Origin: Phytophthora quininea
Lineage: Eukaryota; Oomycota; Peronosporomycetes; Peronosporales; Peronosporaceae
Reading direction: 5' to 3'
NCBI GenBank assembly: GCA_011947345.1
Contig: JAAVTG010000269.1
Coordinates: 1 to 42,252 of the forward strand
DNA: 42,252 bases
Below the pieces are notes generated by a model. It was not told the DNA's origin and made no database searches. It saw nothing but the letters and a program-made list of their open reading frames with translations. Below, piece by piece: positions 1 through 9,999 of this stretch (position 1 is the first letter of the stretch; each line of letters opens with the position of its first letter). The position numbers were made by a program, and so were the translations under genes.

Positions 1-2
1 AT

Positions 3-677
3 GCCGACGAGTGGACGCGTCTGAAGGAAACTCGCGCCGTGCTTGCGCGTAGTATCCACGACATTGTCGCTCGCTATATGTCTACTGACCTTCCGCCTCC
101 AGTTCTGCAGGACGTTTCCAAGTCCGCGGTCTCGCCCACCTCTGCGCTCCTGCAGAATGACGAGTACGCGCTCAATGCGCACCACAAAATATTTATTAAC
201 GCTCCGCGCTCGTTCCCGCTATCGTTTGCGGCCAAAATGAAAGACCACGAGGCAGCTCGCCGCGTGGTATACGCGCCCAAGATGCTGCGCGATGAGACGT
301 GGCGCAATATCTACGAGACCATGGCTCCTGGCCACCTGCGATTCCGCGTGCTTCTGGCCGACAACAAGGGCGACAATTTACCGATGGATGAGTTGCTGGC
401 CACGCCATTCTTCGGTGCCGTACTATCTGCCTATATCATTTACCAGAAGCGTTGTGCTTACGCGGACAGCCGCACGTCGAGCTCCAGCGGCGACGATGGC
501 GCTATCCCGGCGCTAGATGACATTGCGACTCAGGACCAGGCACATGAATACCAACACGACGAGCAGGATGTGGACGAACAAGCTCTGGGGGATACGATTC
601 TGTTCAGGCCATCATTGATGCAGCACTACAAATGGCACAAGATGAAGAAGAGCTATCCGACTAAGACATTTGATTAA
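3..677 (+). CDS. 3' end of an unrecognised protein-coding gene
   Basis: An open frame enters from the left edge without a stop and ends at TAA 675-677, so only the C-terminal 224 codons or so are seen and the start lies outside the window. The visible protein has an ordered middle part (around residues APRSFPLSF and MLRDETWRNIYETM), one hydrophobic stretch (FFGAVLSAYIIY), an acidic Asp/Glu/Gln-rich linker and a basic tail ending in KMKKSYPTKTFD. I do not recognise the family and assign no function. Coding is supported by length, by the GC-rich third positions typical of the intact genes further right, and by a clean stop followed by AT-rich sequence. The next gene is convergent, with its stop 86 bp away. 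Confidence 0.6.
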   Translation, partial: ADEWTRLKETRAVLARSIHDIVARYMSTDLPPPVLQDVSKSAVSPTSALLQNDEYALNAHHKIFINAPRSFPLSFAAKMKDHEAARRVVYAPKMLRDETWRNIYETMAPGHLRFRVLLADNKGDNLPMDELLATPFFGAVLSAYIIYQKRCAYADSRTSSSSGDDGAIPALDDIATQDQAHEYQHDEQDVDEQALGDTILFRPSLMQHYKWHKMKKSYPTKTFD

Positions 678-763
678 TCTGTGGAGTACAAGTAAGAAAG
701 CGTATTGTATTGTGATCGTGTTTCTAGTTGTTCGTGTCTGCAAAGCAACATATCAACAGCGTC

Positions 764-1732
764 TTAGTCACTGTAGATCCATCCGCGAGGAAGGACTTTA
801 CTTACTGCATTTATTTTGCCCACGCCATCTCTGCGGGTGATGATCCACACAGCCGAGCACTTCCATTTTGTCTCGCACTCCGTGCTGCCTCGGTCGATGA
901 CAGCAAATTGTCGATCGTGTCTCCAGATCTGCGAATAACGTGGACACTGAGCACAATAGCCTTTCAAAAGCATGCTTTGCGCGACATACTTTGCCGTCGG
1001 TGAGTAGCCTCCGGGTTTCTGCAAAGGAAGCTTGGGGACACCAAAAATGTCCATCTGGCCCCGTAGTTTAGCTTCCTCCGCTTCAAATGTGTTCACGCGG
1101 TGGAAATTGGCTCGGCCCACCTACCAAAACAAACATTAGACAGCAGGTTCCTTAGCCATGGATAACTACAGAGCGACGTACTTGTCCTTTGTAGCTGCTG
1201 GAGAAAGCGGCAACATCTTGAAAAGTGCTGGAGCCGCAAATGAATCCGTCGTCACAGGTTCCCAAGTCGCTTTTTCGGGTGGCACGCTGAGGGCTACTCA
1301 TAGGGTGGACTGATGCGTTGGGGTTGTTCCGTGCTGCTTGAGTAGCTTGGAATTCTCTCAACTTGCGCTGCATCAAGTCCCCAGTCGATCCACCACGCCG
1401 AGCTCACCACAGCACTCGTAGATTAAATTCAACTTGGAGTTCTGTTGGAAAGAAGTAGAAGTTGTGGTGAGAATCAACTACGCACGCAATTACGAGTCTA
1501 TATACATACAAGGCCGTAGACTTCTCGCTGAAGCTTGTCATTCTGAGCTTTCAGCGCCTCAATCGCTAGCCGACTTTCCATAGCCTAGCATGATCAAAAC
1601 TATAGCATCAGAAATACAATCGCAGTATAAACATGATAGCATACATACCTCTCGCATCCATTGACCAGCAGACGCGTCGTACTTCATCATATCCCCGCCA
1701 GAGTCGCCTCCACTACCTCGTGGTGTGAACAT
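764..1732 (-). CDS. Unrecognised multi-exon gene with coiled coil and Cys-rich C-terminal domain
   Basis: Read on the minus strand, a first exon starts at ATG 1732 (MFTPRGSGGDSGG) and ends with a GTATG donor near 1649. A second exon (1584-1510) encodes a short coiled-coil stretch (IEALKAQNDKLQREV). Further exons follow around 1433, 1376-1190 and 1120-764, separated by introns of about 40-75 bp with GT and AG ends. The last exon has a Cys-rich core with CAQCPRYSQIW followed by ECETKWKCSAVW, which could bind a metal. The exon 3-4 phase does not join cleanly, so one junction is unresolved. A GTAAGT near the end could start another intron, but the sequence beyond it runs into the neighbouring gene, so I keep the stop at 764. 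The family is not recognised and no function is proposed. Confidence 0.5.
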
Positions 1733-1918
1733 CTTGCGTCAAGAAAGGAGAATGCAGACATAGTTCACCAGGAAGACAAAAGTGTCATATGATCATCTCG
1801 TCCTCATGCCAATACCACCTCAAAATAGGACATCAAATCTTCAGGTGCATTTTGTGTAAACTGCTTGAGTGCATGCGTCAAGTCTTAGCGTCCTGGGTTA
1901 CCTTTCCGGCTTTGACGT

Positions 1919-3845
1919 TTAGATTGCATCCCGACGCAGAGTTTCCTCGCGTTGCACTGCGCGATCAAGCGTCACCGTTTGCGAGTACGGGTTGTAGCGA
2001 GCTTGGAACGGCTTCTTCAAGTCTTCGCAGAATGCGCATCTGCTCCTTAGCATCAAACTGCAAACACGATACAAAGAAAATCTCGTCAGTATAAAGCACG
2101 AAGTCGTCAATGAGAGCAGCGACTCCGAACCAAGCTGTCCGCAACGTAGTACACAGGCTGGTAGGTGGTGATGGGGTACGTTTGCTTGCAGGCGGCAAAT
2201 GGGTCCCAAGGTCGGTATTCCGGCTTCTCCGCACCGGCGGGACGGTTGATCGCACAAGCGTACTCCATCTCACCGAAGCTGGACAACAGCCCAGCGCCAT
2301 AAGCCTGAACAAAGGGTCAGATAATAAAGCAAGGCGGCTTCTGTCTAATCGAAAACTCACCTTGTGCTCACCACGCTGCTTGGTAATGCCAAATTCCACC
2401 GAAAACCAGTAGCACTGTTCACAAAAACACCGCCGTCTTTAGTACACGCATAAAGACATCGTTGCCAGCAGCGAGCTGCTGCCGTACCGTAGCAAGCCGC
2501 TGGATTTCTTCGTCAGACGCTCCGAGAGAAGCCAAGCCAACTTCGTGGGAGAAATCAGCAAAATCCGGGTCCTGCAGCGTAACCATGTCAGTCGAAATGA
2601 TGTAGAGCGCAAAATGGCTGCAGCTACGTACTGCGAACATTGGTGCATGGCCCATCAGCTCGTGGCAAATGTCAGGCTCCGGTGTGTACAGCGGCATGGA
2701 GTGGTGGCGGATGTACTGCAAAGGCAGGAGTGAAGTTAGTTCGCCACCATCACTGCCGTATCTCGTGTCGTCAAGAGCGCACCTGAGTCGAAAAGAAGAC
2801 TCGGAACGCCAGTCCGTTCAGAAAGTCTCGCGACGACAGCAAGCCGCCGACCGGACGCAGGGTAAATCCTGTGCACTCTTTCAAAAAGTTGGAGATGTCC
2901 TGCTGCTGCGGGATGTTGTCTTCCGCGTATCCGCAGTTGGTTTCCAGCAGCGGGATGATGTAGTTGAACTCGTCGCACGCGTACTGCTTCCACATGTCCT
3001 TCATGCGCTTGTAGATGACGCCCCACGTTTTGATCTGCAGCCACACCCAAAAGCACGTCAGCGCCTTCTTCATCGACTCTTCCCTCGTCATCTCAAAGAA
3101 CACTCTACCTCATCCGGCGTGTACTCCAACCGAGGGATTGGGTCTCCCTGTCGGTAGTTCTGCGCGATCTCAGCAAAGTTGTTGCGTCGACGGCGGTACT
3201 CTTGGTCCTGCAGAATGCCAAGCACTTATCATCAGTAACCGCCCGCATCCCTGTCGACAGCAAACTGCCACCTACACTGAAGCCTGGGTGGTCCGACTCG
3301 AGGTCCGTGCCAGCGTCTAGGATGTTGGCGACCGAGCGGTCCAGCTCCTGGATCTTGCGGGGGAACCAGGGCACTGCACACATCGTCAGCCAAGAGAACT
3401 ATAGTCTTTAGGACGGTAAAGACCCTCACCTTTCTTGTCGTGCAGCACCATTACGTCTAGACAGTTGTCCTTCAGGTCCTGCATGAGCTCGTCCACGGCG
3501 GGCTCGCCGCGCTTGCCGTCAAAGTCGATGAAGAAGCTGTAGTTCATGTTGTGGCCCTTGGAGGGCGCGACTCGATGCGCGTCATGTTGACGTCGTGCTT
3601 CCAGAAGAACTTGAGCGTGTCCTGCAGCGTGCCGGGGCCGTCCGCCACCTCCAGCAGGATGGACGTCTTGCTGTCCTCGCGCTGGGTCGACAGCGAGCGC
3701 GAGCCGGTCGCGAGACACGAGGACGCGCGCGCCGTCGACGAACGCAGCTGCCATACCGAGAAGAGATGTTAGCGTGAATTAGAGCAGCTTAAACGACCGT
3801 GTAGGAACGCACAGTGGGGCGGAGAGAGGAAACGAGGCGGAGCAT
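1919..3845 (-). CDS. PAH: Phenylalanine-4-hydroxylase (ACT + catalytic domain), multi-exon, two apparent frameshifts
   Basis: The enzyme hydroxylates phenylalanine to tyrosine using tetrahydropterin, O2 and iron. On the minus strand a short Arg/Ser-rich first exon starts at ATG 3845 and may be an organelle-targeting peptide. An ACT regulatory domain follows ([20 protein letters not shown]), then [12 protein letters not shown] and the catalytic domain over about seven short GT-AG introns. The iron ligands are present in CHELMGH and VEFG, and the fold signatures [25 protein letters not shown] and RYNPYSQT match metazoan PAH in order. Two breaks are visible. One base is missing in the C run at 3563-3565 (expected ESRPSK in the ACT domain), and a non-homopolymer shift near 2030-2040 separates DAKEQMR from FCEDLKKPF. 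All catalytic residues are intact, so I read this as a real gene with sequence errors or a very young lesion. The identity is secure; exon edges are approximate. Confidence 0.9.
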
Positions 3846-5833
3846 TGCGCAGGGCGAAGCAAATTGGAGAGTACCCAAACTGCAACGTTGAATTTTCGAT
3901 AAAACGAATTTCGACCAAACACGCGCTTCGACCAATCATGTAGCCACTTCACATCTGAAGAGCGCAAATGTTCTTTAACTGTAGTGTCATAACCTGCAAC
4001 GTAACGTATCACGATAACATCAATCTGCTCGTGCTGAACAGGCAGCTTGCAAACACAACCAGTCGTGGAAGAGAGCACCTTCGACAGTAAGAAAGTGGTG
4101 ACTCTGCGGCGACGTTGGCATGATCACTCGTTGTCGTATGGTTTTGTGGCCCAACCGACTTAAGTGCCAGCCTGTTCGAAGGGCTGAGCAGCTCGGCCGC
4201 CACGAAGACAATTATGCGTGAAACTTCGATCAGGGAGAGACTGTACCAGCATCTGCATACAGAATTCAAGGTCCACAATGGCAAGCCGTTGGACGAACGA
4301 GTGTGGATGTGCTAACATCTAATTCACTTTTGGATTTACTCTCTTAGAGACACCCACCTTCAACTTGACAAGAACTCCTTGCGGTCCCGAAAGTGCAACA
4401 TGTAGCATTCAGCACCTGCATTTTTTCCTCTTTCATCTGCAAGGCCGTGTGCTCGCTGTTGAGCTTGATCTTGCGGGTATTGTAATGTTGTGTCTGACCG
4501 GTCGTGCTGTTGCTCTTGCCCTAGGGCGGCACGTCGAAAGGAATTTGGTCATCATGGTGAAATGTCAGCAGCCGAAAGTTGGAAACTTGTCGGACAGGTT
4601 CAACAGCGGGTTGTTTGCGTCGAACATGAGATTCTTTATTACTGACCGGCATATCAGGTGACACCAGTATGCAGGACGCTGAAGCCAAGGAGAGCAGTGG
4701 ACCACAGCCGACACTGGCGCTGGGCTCGAACACACCCACCCCACCAATATATCGGGGCAGTTCTCGTCAAGGCGACGGGTGTTGGAGGAAAGGCTCCTGC
4801 AAATGGAACCAACCAGACCAACGCTCATGGCTCCAGACCACAAAAGCCCGCCCCTCAGAACTCTCAGCCAGCAAAAACGCAAAATCCCCTCTTACCACAG
4901 GTCGCTTCGATCATTGCAAGCCCTGGGAGCAACCTGTTAAGATCCGCCAAACGAGCCTTTTTCTTGTTAGCGCCTTTCACTTTCCTGCTGGCAGCCTCCA
5001 GTTCACTGCGCTAGTGCCTCCAACTATAGACTAGGGACCAACAGCTGTTAACTTTAGACGCATGAAGAGAACTGTAAAGGTTTGCATGGTACGCTTCACT
5101 TGGCCATGCTGCTTCAGATGCTTCAGAACTTTTAACGTGTGCTTGACTGTGAATGATGACATAGCATCCTGGCATTCTTTCCGGCCAGCCCCACCAGGAA
5201 GCCGCGGGCGGTCTTCTGGTAGTTGCTTCGGTGGTTACACCGCCTGGGTGCTCGCCATTTGCTCTATGATGCACTCTGGAACGGCTGGTGGTGGAGATTG
5301 TACGCCATAACAAAGGTGCACGCGCCAAAGAGGAATTAACTTTAGCAAGTTGGTTGAAGCATATGTGGAAAGCGTAAGTAGATTTCCACACCTACTTGTA
5401 AGTAGGTTTGAGATAAGACTTCCAGGACGCGAGTTCAATTATAAACGAAACAAAGTCAAGCAAGTAGATTTTCATTTTACAATGGCTGCTCGCGTGTCCT
5501 GTCCGGTTTACGAAATGGACCTATCCATCCAAAGCCTCCGGAAGCATGTCGGTCGACAAGCGTGCTTGGAGCGCCAAGATCCGGCCCAACGAACCCGCCA
5601 CCTTCAGGAGGCTCGAGCGGCCAAGTTGGCGTTTGGCCGCCGCTACGCCCGAGCCCGGCGTGGTGCTCTTGAACGCCTCGCCATCCAAATGGTAGACCTA
5701 AGTCAACACATCAGCCTTGCCCAGTATTCAAACCCCGCAACGTGATACGGCTTTGTCATTGCGAGAGACCCCCCTACCTCCGACGTCGAGATCGCCGACG
5801 GCAGAAACCATCGTTATTGAAGATCACCTGAAG
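3846..5833. other. About 2 kb with no recognisable gene
   Basis: Open frames here are short, overlap in several frames and show no family signature. One weak plus-strand frame (5482-5745) is listed separately. I see no clear repeat, RNA gene or intact regulatory block. The sequence separates the divergently oriented PAH and MAAI loci, so it should contain both promoters. Confidence 0.5.
5482..5745 (+). CDS. Weak small open frame, unknown
   Basis: An 87-codon frame starts at MAARVSCPVYEMDL and is rich in Arg and Ala, including a helical run AAKLAFGRRYARARRGALE. It resembles no family I know. It ends about 90 bp before the MAAI start codon. It may be a remnant or chance open frame, and I give it only because its composition is protein-like. 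Confidence 0.15.
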   Translation: MAARVSCPVYEMDLSIQSLRKHVGRQACLERQDPAQRTRHLQEARAAKLAFGRRYARARRGALERLAIQMVDLSQHISLAQYSNPAT

Positions 5834-6716
5834 ATGGCGGAGACGTTAGTGCTGTACTCGTACTGGCGCAGTAGCTGCTCGTGGTGCGTGCGGATCTCGC
5901 TGGAGTGGAAGCAGATCCCCTTCGAGTACAGGGCCGTGCTGAAGGGCGGGGGGCAGCAGTTCCAGCAGGACTATACGGCCGTCAACCCCAACTAGGTGGC
6001 AATGTGTCAATGTCGTTAAACGAGATCTCCTGCATCTAATGTATTTATTTAATGACGCAGCGCTTACCAACTCTTGTGGTGGATGGCAAGGCGATCCCTC
6101 AGTCTAGCGCCATCCTCGAGTTCCTGGAGGAGGCGCATCCGGAGAAGCCGCTGCTGCCTCGCGACAGCTTCGACCGCGCCATGGTGCGCAACCTCTGGGC
6201 GATCATCGGCAGAGACATACAGCCTATCGGGAATCTGGCAGTGCAGATCAAGGTGCAGTGATATGGAGGTTGAGAGATAAAATAACTGCTGAGAGTTGAC
6301 TAGTTTGGATGAATGCAGGTGGCTGAGGACGTCTCGGAAGCCCAGCGAGCTGCCAAAAGGCTGAGTGGGGCGAGATCTGGGTGGTGAGAGGCTTCGAGTC
6401 TCTGGAGAAGGAATTGTTCAAGACGACTGGCTTTGGAGACGAGGTCACACTTGCGGATCTGTACCTGTTGCCGCAAGTCTACAATGCCAACCACGTCGGC
6501 GTCGATATGATTCCAACCATCGCCGCGAGTCCCCCCGTCCCAAACCTGGTGCAATTCACGAGTTTCAACACCATGACAAACAGCGGAGATTGGATGACAC
6601 GGATCTGGACTTCGCTGGGAGCTTCTCCAAGCTCGAGCGATTTTCATTTCTTGTTCAGCTTCAAGCTACTGCCGTTGGGTGGTGACAACTTGTCCAAGAA
6701 ACAGTACTTTACTTGA
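5834..6716 (+). pseudogene. MAAI: Zeta-class GST / maleylacetoacetate isomerase, three exons, broken by TAG and a frameshift
   Basis: The family isomerises maleylacetoacetate to fumarylacetoacetate with glutathione, late in phenylalanine/tyrosine degradation. Exon 1 (5834-5995) has the zeta catalytic signature SSCSWCVRISLEWK and GGQQFQQDY. Exon 2 (6061-6252) has the thioredoxin-fold cis-Pro segment RLPTLVVDG and QSSAILEFLEEAHP. Exon 3 (6319-6716) has the helical domain with WVVRGFESLEKELF and GDEVTLADLYLLPQVYNA. Introns are 65 and 66 bp, GT-AG. Two lesions are seen. The last codon before intron 1 is TAG (5993-5995), where relatives usually have a sense codon just before PTL. A one-base shift at the A run 6355-6358 is repaired by adding one A, which restores KKAEWGEIW. 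The C-terminus also departs from the family. Probably a decaying copy, although the A-run shift alone could be sequence error. Confidence 0.8.
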
Positions 6717-7359
6717 TGTCGACACTTTCGGTCGATGGTTTCATCGTCAACCCCAAATTATTCTTCATTCATTCCTCAATCCGACTACAGTGTACCAAAG
6801 TTATCATCCTCGCTTTTGCTGCTGCCCTCACCGGGTGGTGGGAAGTAACCGCGAATTAAATTGCTGCTGACTCTGCCCGGCACGGGCGGCGACGAAACTG
6901 CATTTTGGTTGGCGTGAATGATCTTCTAGCTCACGTTAAACACGAAAACGAAATGGTAGTATGTGTCGGATCAAATGGGTTATCTGCTGTATCGAGATGA
7001 AACAATAAAGGAACGTAGTATTTTAGACACAAAATGTGTTGATGTACTCTCCGAGTTCATTCCTGTTGGCTCACAACGTATTAGACCCACTCCGATGGAG
7101 GACCTGGACAGCAAATTTGAATCGAATGCGTTTGTGACGCCTGAGCGCTGGTGTTGAATCTCTAGAGGTCGGAGGAGGAGGTGAGTGCGGGGTCGCCCGA
7201 CTCGAGCACATTTACTTTTACAGTGCCAGGATACGTCATTCAAGCACTCGTTTTTCCTGCTTCGGAGAATACGGTCGTCTTCAAGTTGAAATAGTCAAGT
7301 TGAAGTCGAAATAAATTTCGTGTTGAAGTGAGTTTCAGATTTTTGTTGAGAAAAAGATC
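6717..7359. other. Intergenic, no gene recognised
   Basis: About 640 bp, AT-richer than its flanks, with only short unsupported open frames. I see nothing definite beyond the probable MAAI 3' region and the region upstream of the chromate transporter relic. Confidence 0.4.
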
Positions 7360-7985
7360 ATGACGCTGCCGAAGTCCAAGGCGCTGCTGCCTCTGGGCAA
7401 CGACGACAAGCACCGCGGCCAGTCCTTAGGCCAGCGCCTGCTGTCCATCCCGCTGTCGCTCTTTGGCTTCGGAGGCCCGCCGGCGCATCTCGCGCTGGCT
7501 CACGACCGATTCGTCTGTGCGTCTAGTCTCGTTTCTCAAAATCTTCTTTTGCACAATTACCGTTTTGTTGCTTTGTGCAGACAAAAGGAGATTCCTGGAA
7601 GTACTGTCCATCTCTTCCGCCATTCCAGGGCCATCGTCCACGCAGGTGAGCAACAAAATCCAACATCATATTATTTTTCTTTTCTGGAGGCTGATTAATG
7701 CGCAACATTTTTGTGTTGTAGACCATCCCAGCGATTGGTCTCTTCCGAGCAGGACCGCTAGGGTCTCTTGGCTGCTGCTGTTCTGGATCCTGCCCGGCTG
7801 GATCATTTTGACGGTCGCTGAACTCCTATCTTCAAGATGGCTTGCCAGTTTGGTTGACTGCCCTCGCTCAGGCTGCTGTGTCGCTTGTCGTGATCACCGC
7901 TGTCCGACTATGGCAGAAAGCTTGCGAGTATGATGTCACCAACAGTTTTGTGTCGTCAGCTGGGTTACCAAAATCCTTGGCTACA
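7360..7985 (+). pseudogene. Chromate transporter (CHR family) N-terminal half, frameshifted and truncated
   Basis: CHR proteins are membrane carriers that export chromate, probably by exchange or symport. The frame starts at ATG 7360 and reaches the family's N-terminal signature FGFGGPPAHLALAHDRFV. A candidate intron (GTGCGT...TGCAG) leads to KRRFLEVLSI and AIPGPSSTQ, and a second (GTGAGC...TGTAG) to TIPAIGLFRAGPLGSL. The expected continuation WLLLFWILPGWIIL lies in another frame, one base off. A third frame further on gives LPVWLTALAQAAVSLVVITA. After about 7985 the similarity stops, so only the first half of a CHR domain remains. Multiple frame changes plus truncation indicate a true relic. 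Confidence 0.7.
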
Positions 7986-8149
7986 AAGCACCCGTTAGCA
8001 ATTTCGTAGGAGTCCAGAGATACGGGTTCTACCGTAGTGATCTACTGCTGATACCAATCATTCATTCTCGAATTCGCTGTGCTCAGCAAACGTCCTACAA
8101 TGTAGATGCGAACACCAGGAACGTCCTACCAAGTATAAATTAACGATAC

Positions 8150-8554
8150 GCTGGACCTGTCCTACAACGTCGACATGTACGACATCGACATGTTCATCAT
8201 ACCGACGCCGTCGCCGAGCTCCAACACCGAAGCGTCAAGGTCATCTGCTACTTCAGTGCCGGCACGTACGAGGACTGGCGCAGCGACAAGTACCACTGCA
8301 TTCCCAAAATTGTCGACAAGCCTCTGGAAGGAGAGAGCTGGGTGGACATCCGCAGCTCGACGCTGCGCGAGATCATCATCGACAGCATGAAGTTGGCGCA
8401 GGCCAATGGCTGCGACGGTGTCGACCCGGATAATGTAGACAGCGCCTTCAACGACAACGGCTTCGACCTCACCGCCGCTTACCAACTCAACTCCAACACA
8501 TTTCTGCCAAGACAGCGCACGACCTCGCTGGATTTTGACACAATTTTCACTTGA
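8150..8554 (+). pseudogene. GH114-like (endo-alpha-1,4-polygalactosaminidase family) fragment
   Basis: The plus strand encodes conserved parts of the GH114 TIM-barrel family, enzymes that cleave galactosaminoglycan. In order they are SYNVDMYDIDMF, VKVICYFSAGTYEDWR, WVDIRSSTLREII, GCDGVDPDNVDSAFNDNGF and LTAAYQLNSNTF. The first motif is in a different frame from the rest, and one added base after MF gives a plausible FDHTDAVAEL join. Near the end AKTAHDLAGF is again one base out of frame. No signal peptide or N-terminal exon is visible, and the C-terminal half of the barrel is missing. I read it as a broken fragment of a secreted glycosidase gene. The expected carboxylates of the D-G-V-D-P-D-N-V-D strand are retained. 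Confidence 0.75.
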
Positions 8555-9999
8555 AGACTTTGGGTTTGCGGGGTGAGCAGTACAGTTGTCGTAAAGCATT
8601 TGCTATTTCATTCGTTGAAGCCTCTGGGTCAGAGTTTGTGTCTGGTTCTTTGAGTGAGGCCGCGTCAAATTTGCAATCGCTTGCATCGTCTGCGTCTTTA
8701 GACATGGGATCGAATTCAGATTCGCTATCGGGGTCGAATTCTGGCAGCGGTGGAATCAAGTCTTAGTCAGGTGAGGAATTGACTTCCGAACCCGATACGT
8801 CTACCCAAGGAAACTGCAAGCGTTTGCAGAAATAACGCTCGGGTGCCTGAATGGCGTTTTTAGGAGCTTCTTTCGACAAGATTGTTGACAAGCTGAATTC
8901 GATGACCAAGAAGTCTGCATACTTGTGGTTTTTACACGATTACTGAGAGTACAGTCGTCGACTGTTGAAAATGTCCAAGACACACGGAAGTGGATACAGT
9001 TGAGGCGTCGAGTTTGACCCTCGCAGTGATAAACTAGAAACGCCTCGACGTTGGAGTTGTATCTGTTGGTTTGAATGTTGGAGTAAACACGTTCGAATCG
9101 GTTTGGAGAACCCTAAAAACCTTCAAGGACACCTACTCCAACAGGGACTTCAAAGCTGGTTGACTTGGCACTGCATTCAGCTGCCTGGAGCTCCAAGAAT
9201 TGCGATATGCTCTACGAGATCTGCTTCAGCGACCGGCAACTACGTTCGTTAGCAGCAGATTTGCCTCTGCTGACGATCCCGACGCCGTTTCTCCGCGATG
9301 CAATCTCATCGGGTGGAGAGGATTCGTAGCCCAAGTGCGCGAAGGATATCTGGTACGCAACCACACACGATTCATTGCTGATGATGAGAGACTAACGGGT
9401 ATTCTACCTTGTGGCGTGTCAGCGAGAGCAGTATTCGGGATGCGGACTACCATGGAGCCCCTCCAGGGCTCGAATGCGAGCCCAAGCAGGTGGACGGCCG
9501 ATTGGGGGCTGCAGCCGGGCAGTCTCTCCCCACACCGACAATCCTGTTTTGGGAACGACGTCATCCTGCAGGGTGCGGTTGCATCGAGCGAGGAGGACAG
9601 CATACGAGAGGTGCCATCCATGTGGACGTTGTGTTTGGCGCTATCGCAGCTGTGTCGTCTGAAACTGGTCGTGACTAGATATTTTAATTCTTCCGCTGGT
9701 GGTATTAAATTAGCGATGCTGATGGTAAAACGTATCCGGTAGTTTTGGGCAAATCTCCGGTAGTTTTGAGCGGAACCTACATAATTGCCTGTAAAACCTA
9801 CATAATTGCCTGTAACATATGAAGGCTACCGTTGTTGAAGTCACCGTTCTTGAACATTATGCGATATTACCTGCGAAGTCTCAGCGCCGAGTCTCACCTG
9901 ATAAGAATCAAGCAATTCAGTCGATTTATTTTCATTAGTGCTTGCGTATTCCCATGTCTTCTATCGTGTTTGTATTTTCTCTCCATTGTGCATTTCGCC
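8555..9999. other. Unassigned sequence upstream of the chromo/OTU relic
   Basis: Several open frames overlap here on both strands. On the plus strand there is a Ser-rich frame at 8551-8766 and a 180-codon frame at 9200-9742. On the minus strand there is an acidic frame at 8547-8759. None carries a family motif I recognise, and frame use switches often, as in degraded mobile-element sequence. A 10-bp inverted pair TGTTGGAGTA/TACTCCAACA lies near 9075 and 9129. A block of 21-bp tandem repeats closes the region and is listed separately. Confidence 0.35.
9736..9816. repeat. Two adjacent 21-bp tandem duplications
   Basis: A unit beginning CCGGTAGTTTTG occurs at 9736 and again at 9757, exactly 21 bp apart, identical over the first 12 bases. 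It is followed directly by ACCTACATAATTGCCTGTAA at 9775 and 9796, again 21 bp apart and identical over 20 bases. Seen directly in the sequence; the function is unknown. Confidence 0.85.

Noticed and set aside
4658..5034. Two overlapping plus-strand frames of about 120 codons
   Set aside because: Both frames are open over the same bases with low-complexity Pro/Ser/Thr composition, no motif and no splice-consistent neighbours.
9226..9621. A 131-codon minus-strand open frame opposite the 9200-9742 plus frame
   Set aside because: Neither strand shows a recognisable motif and both are open mainly because the stretch is GC-rich, so neither is called as a gene.
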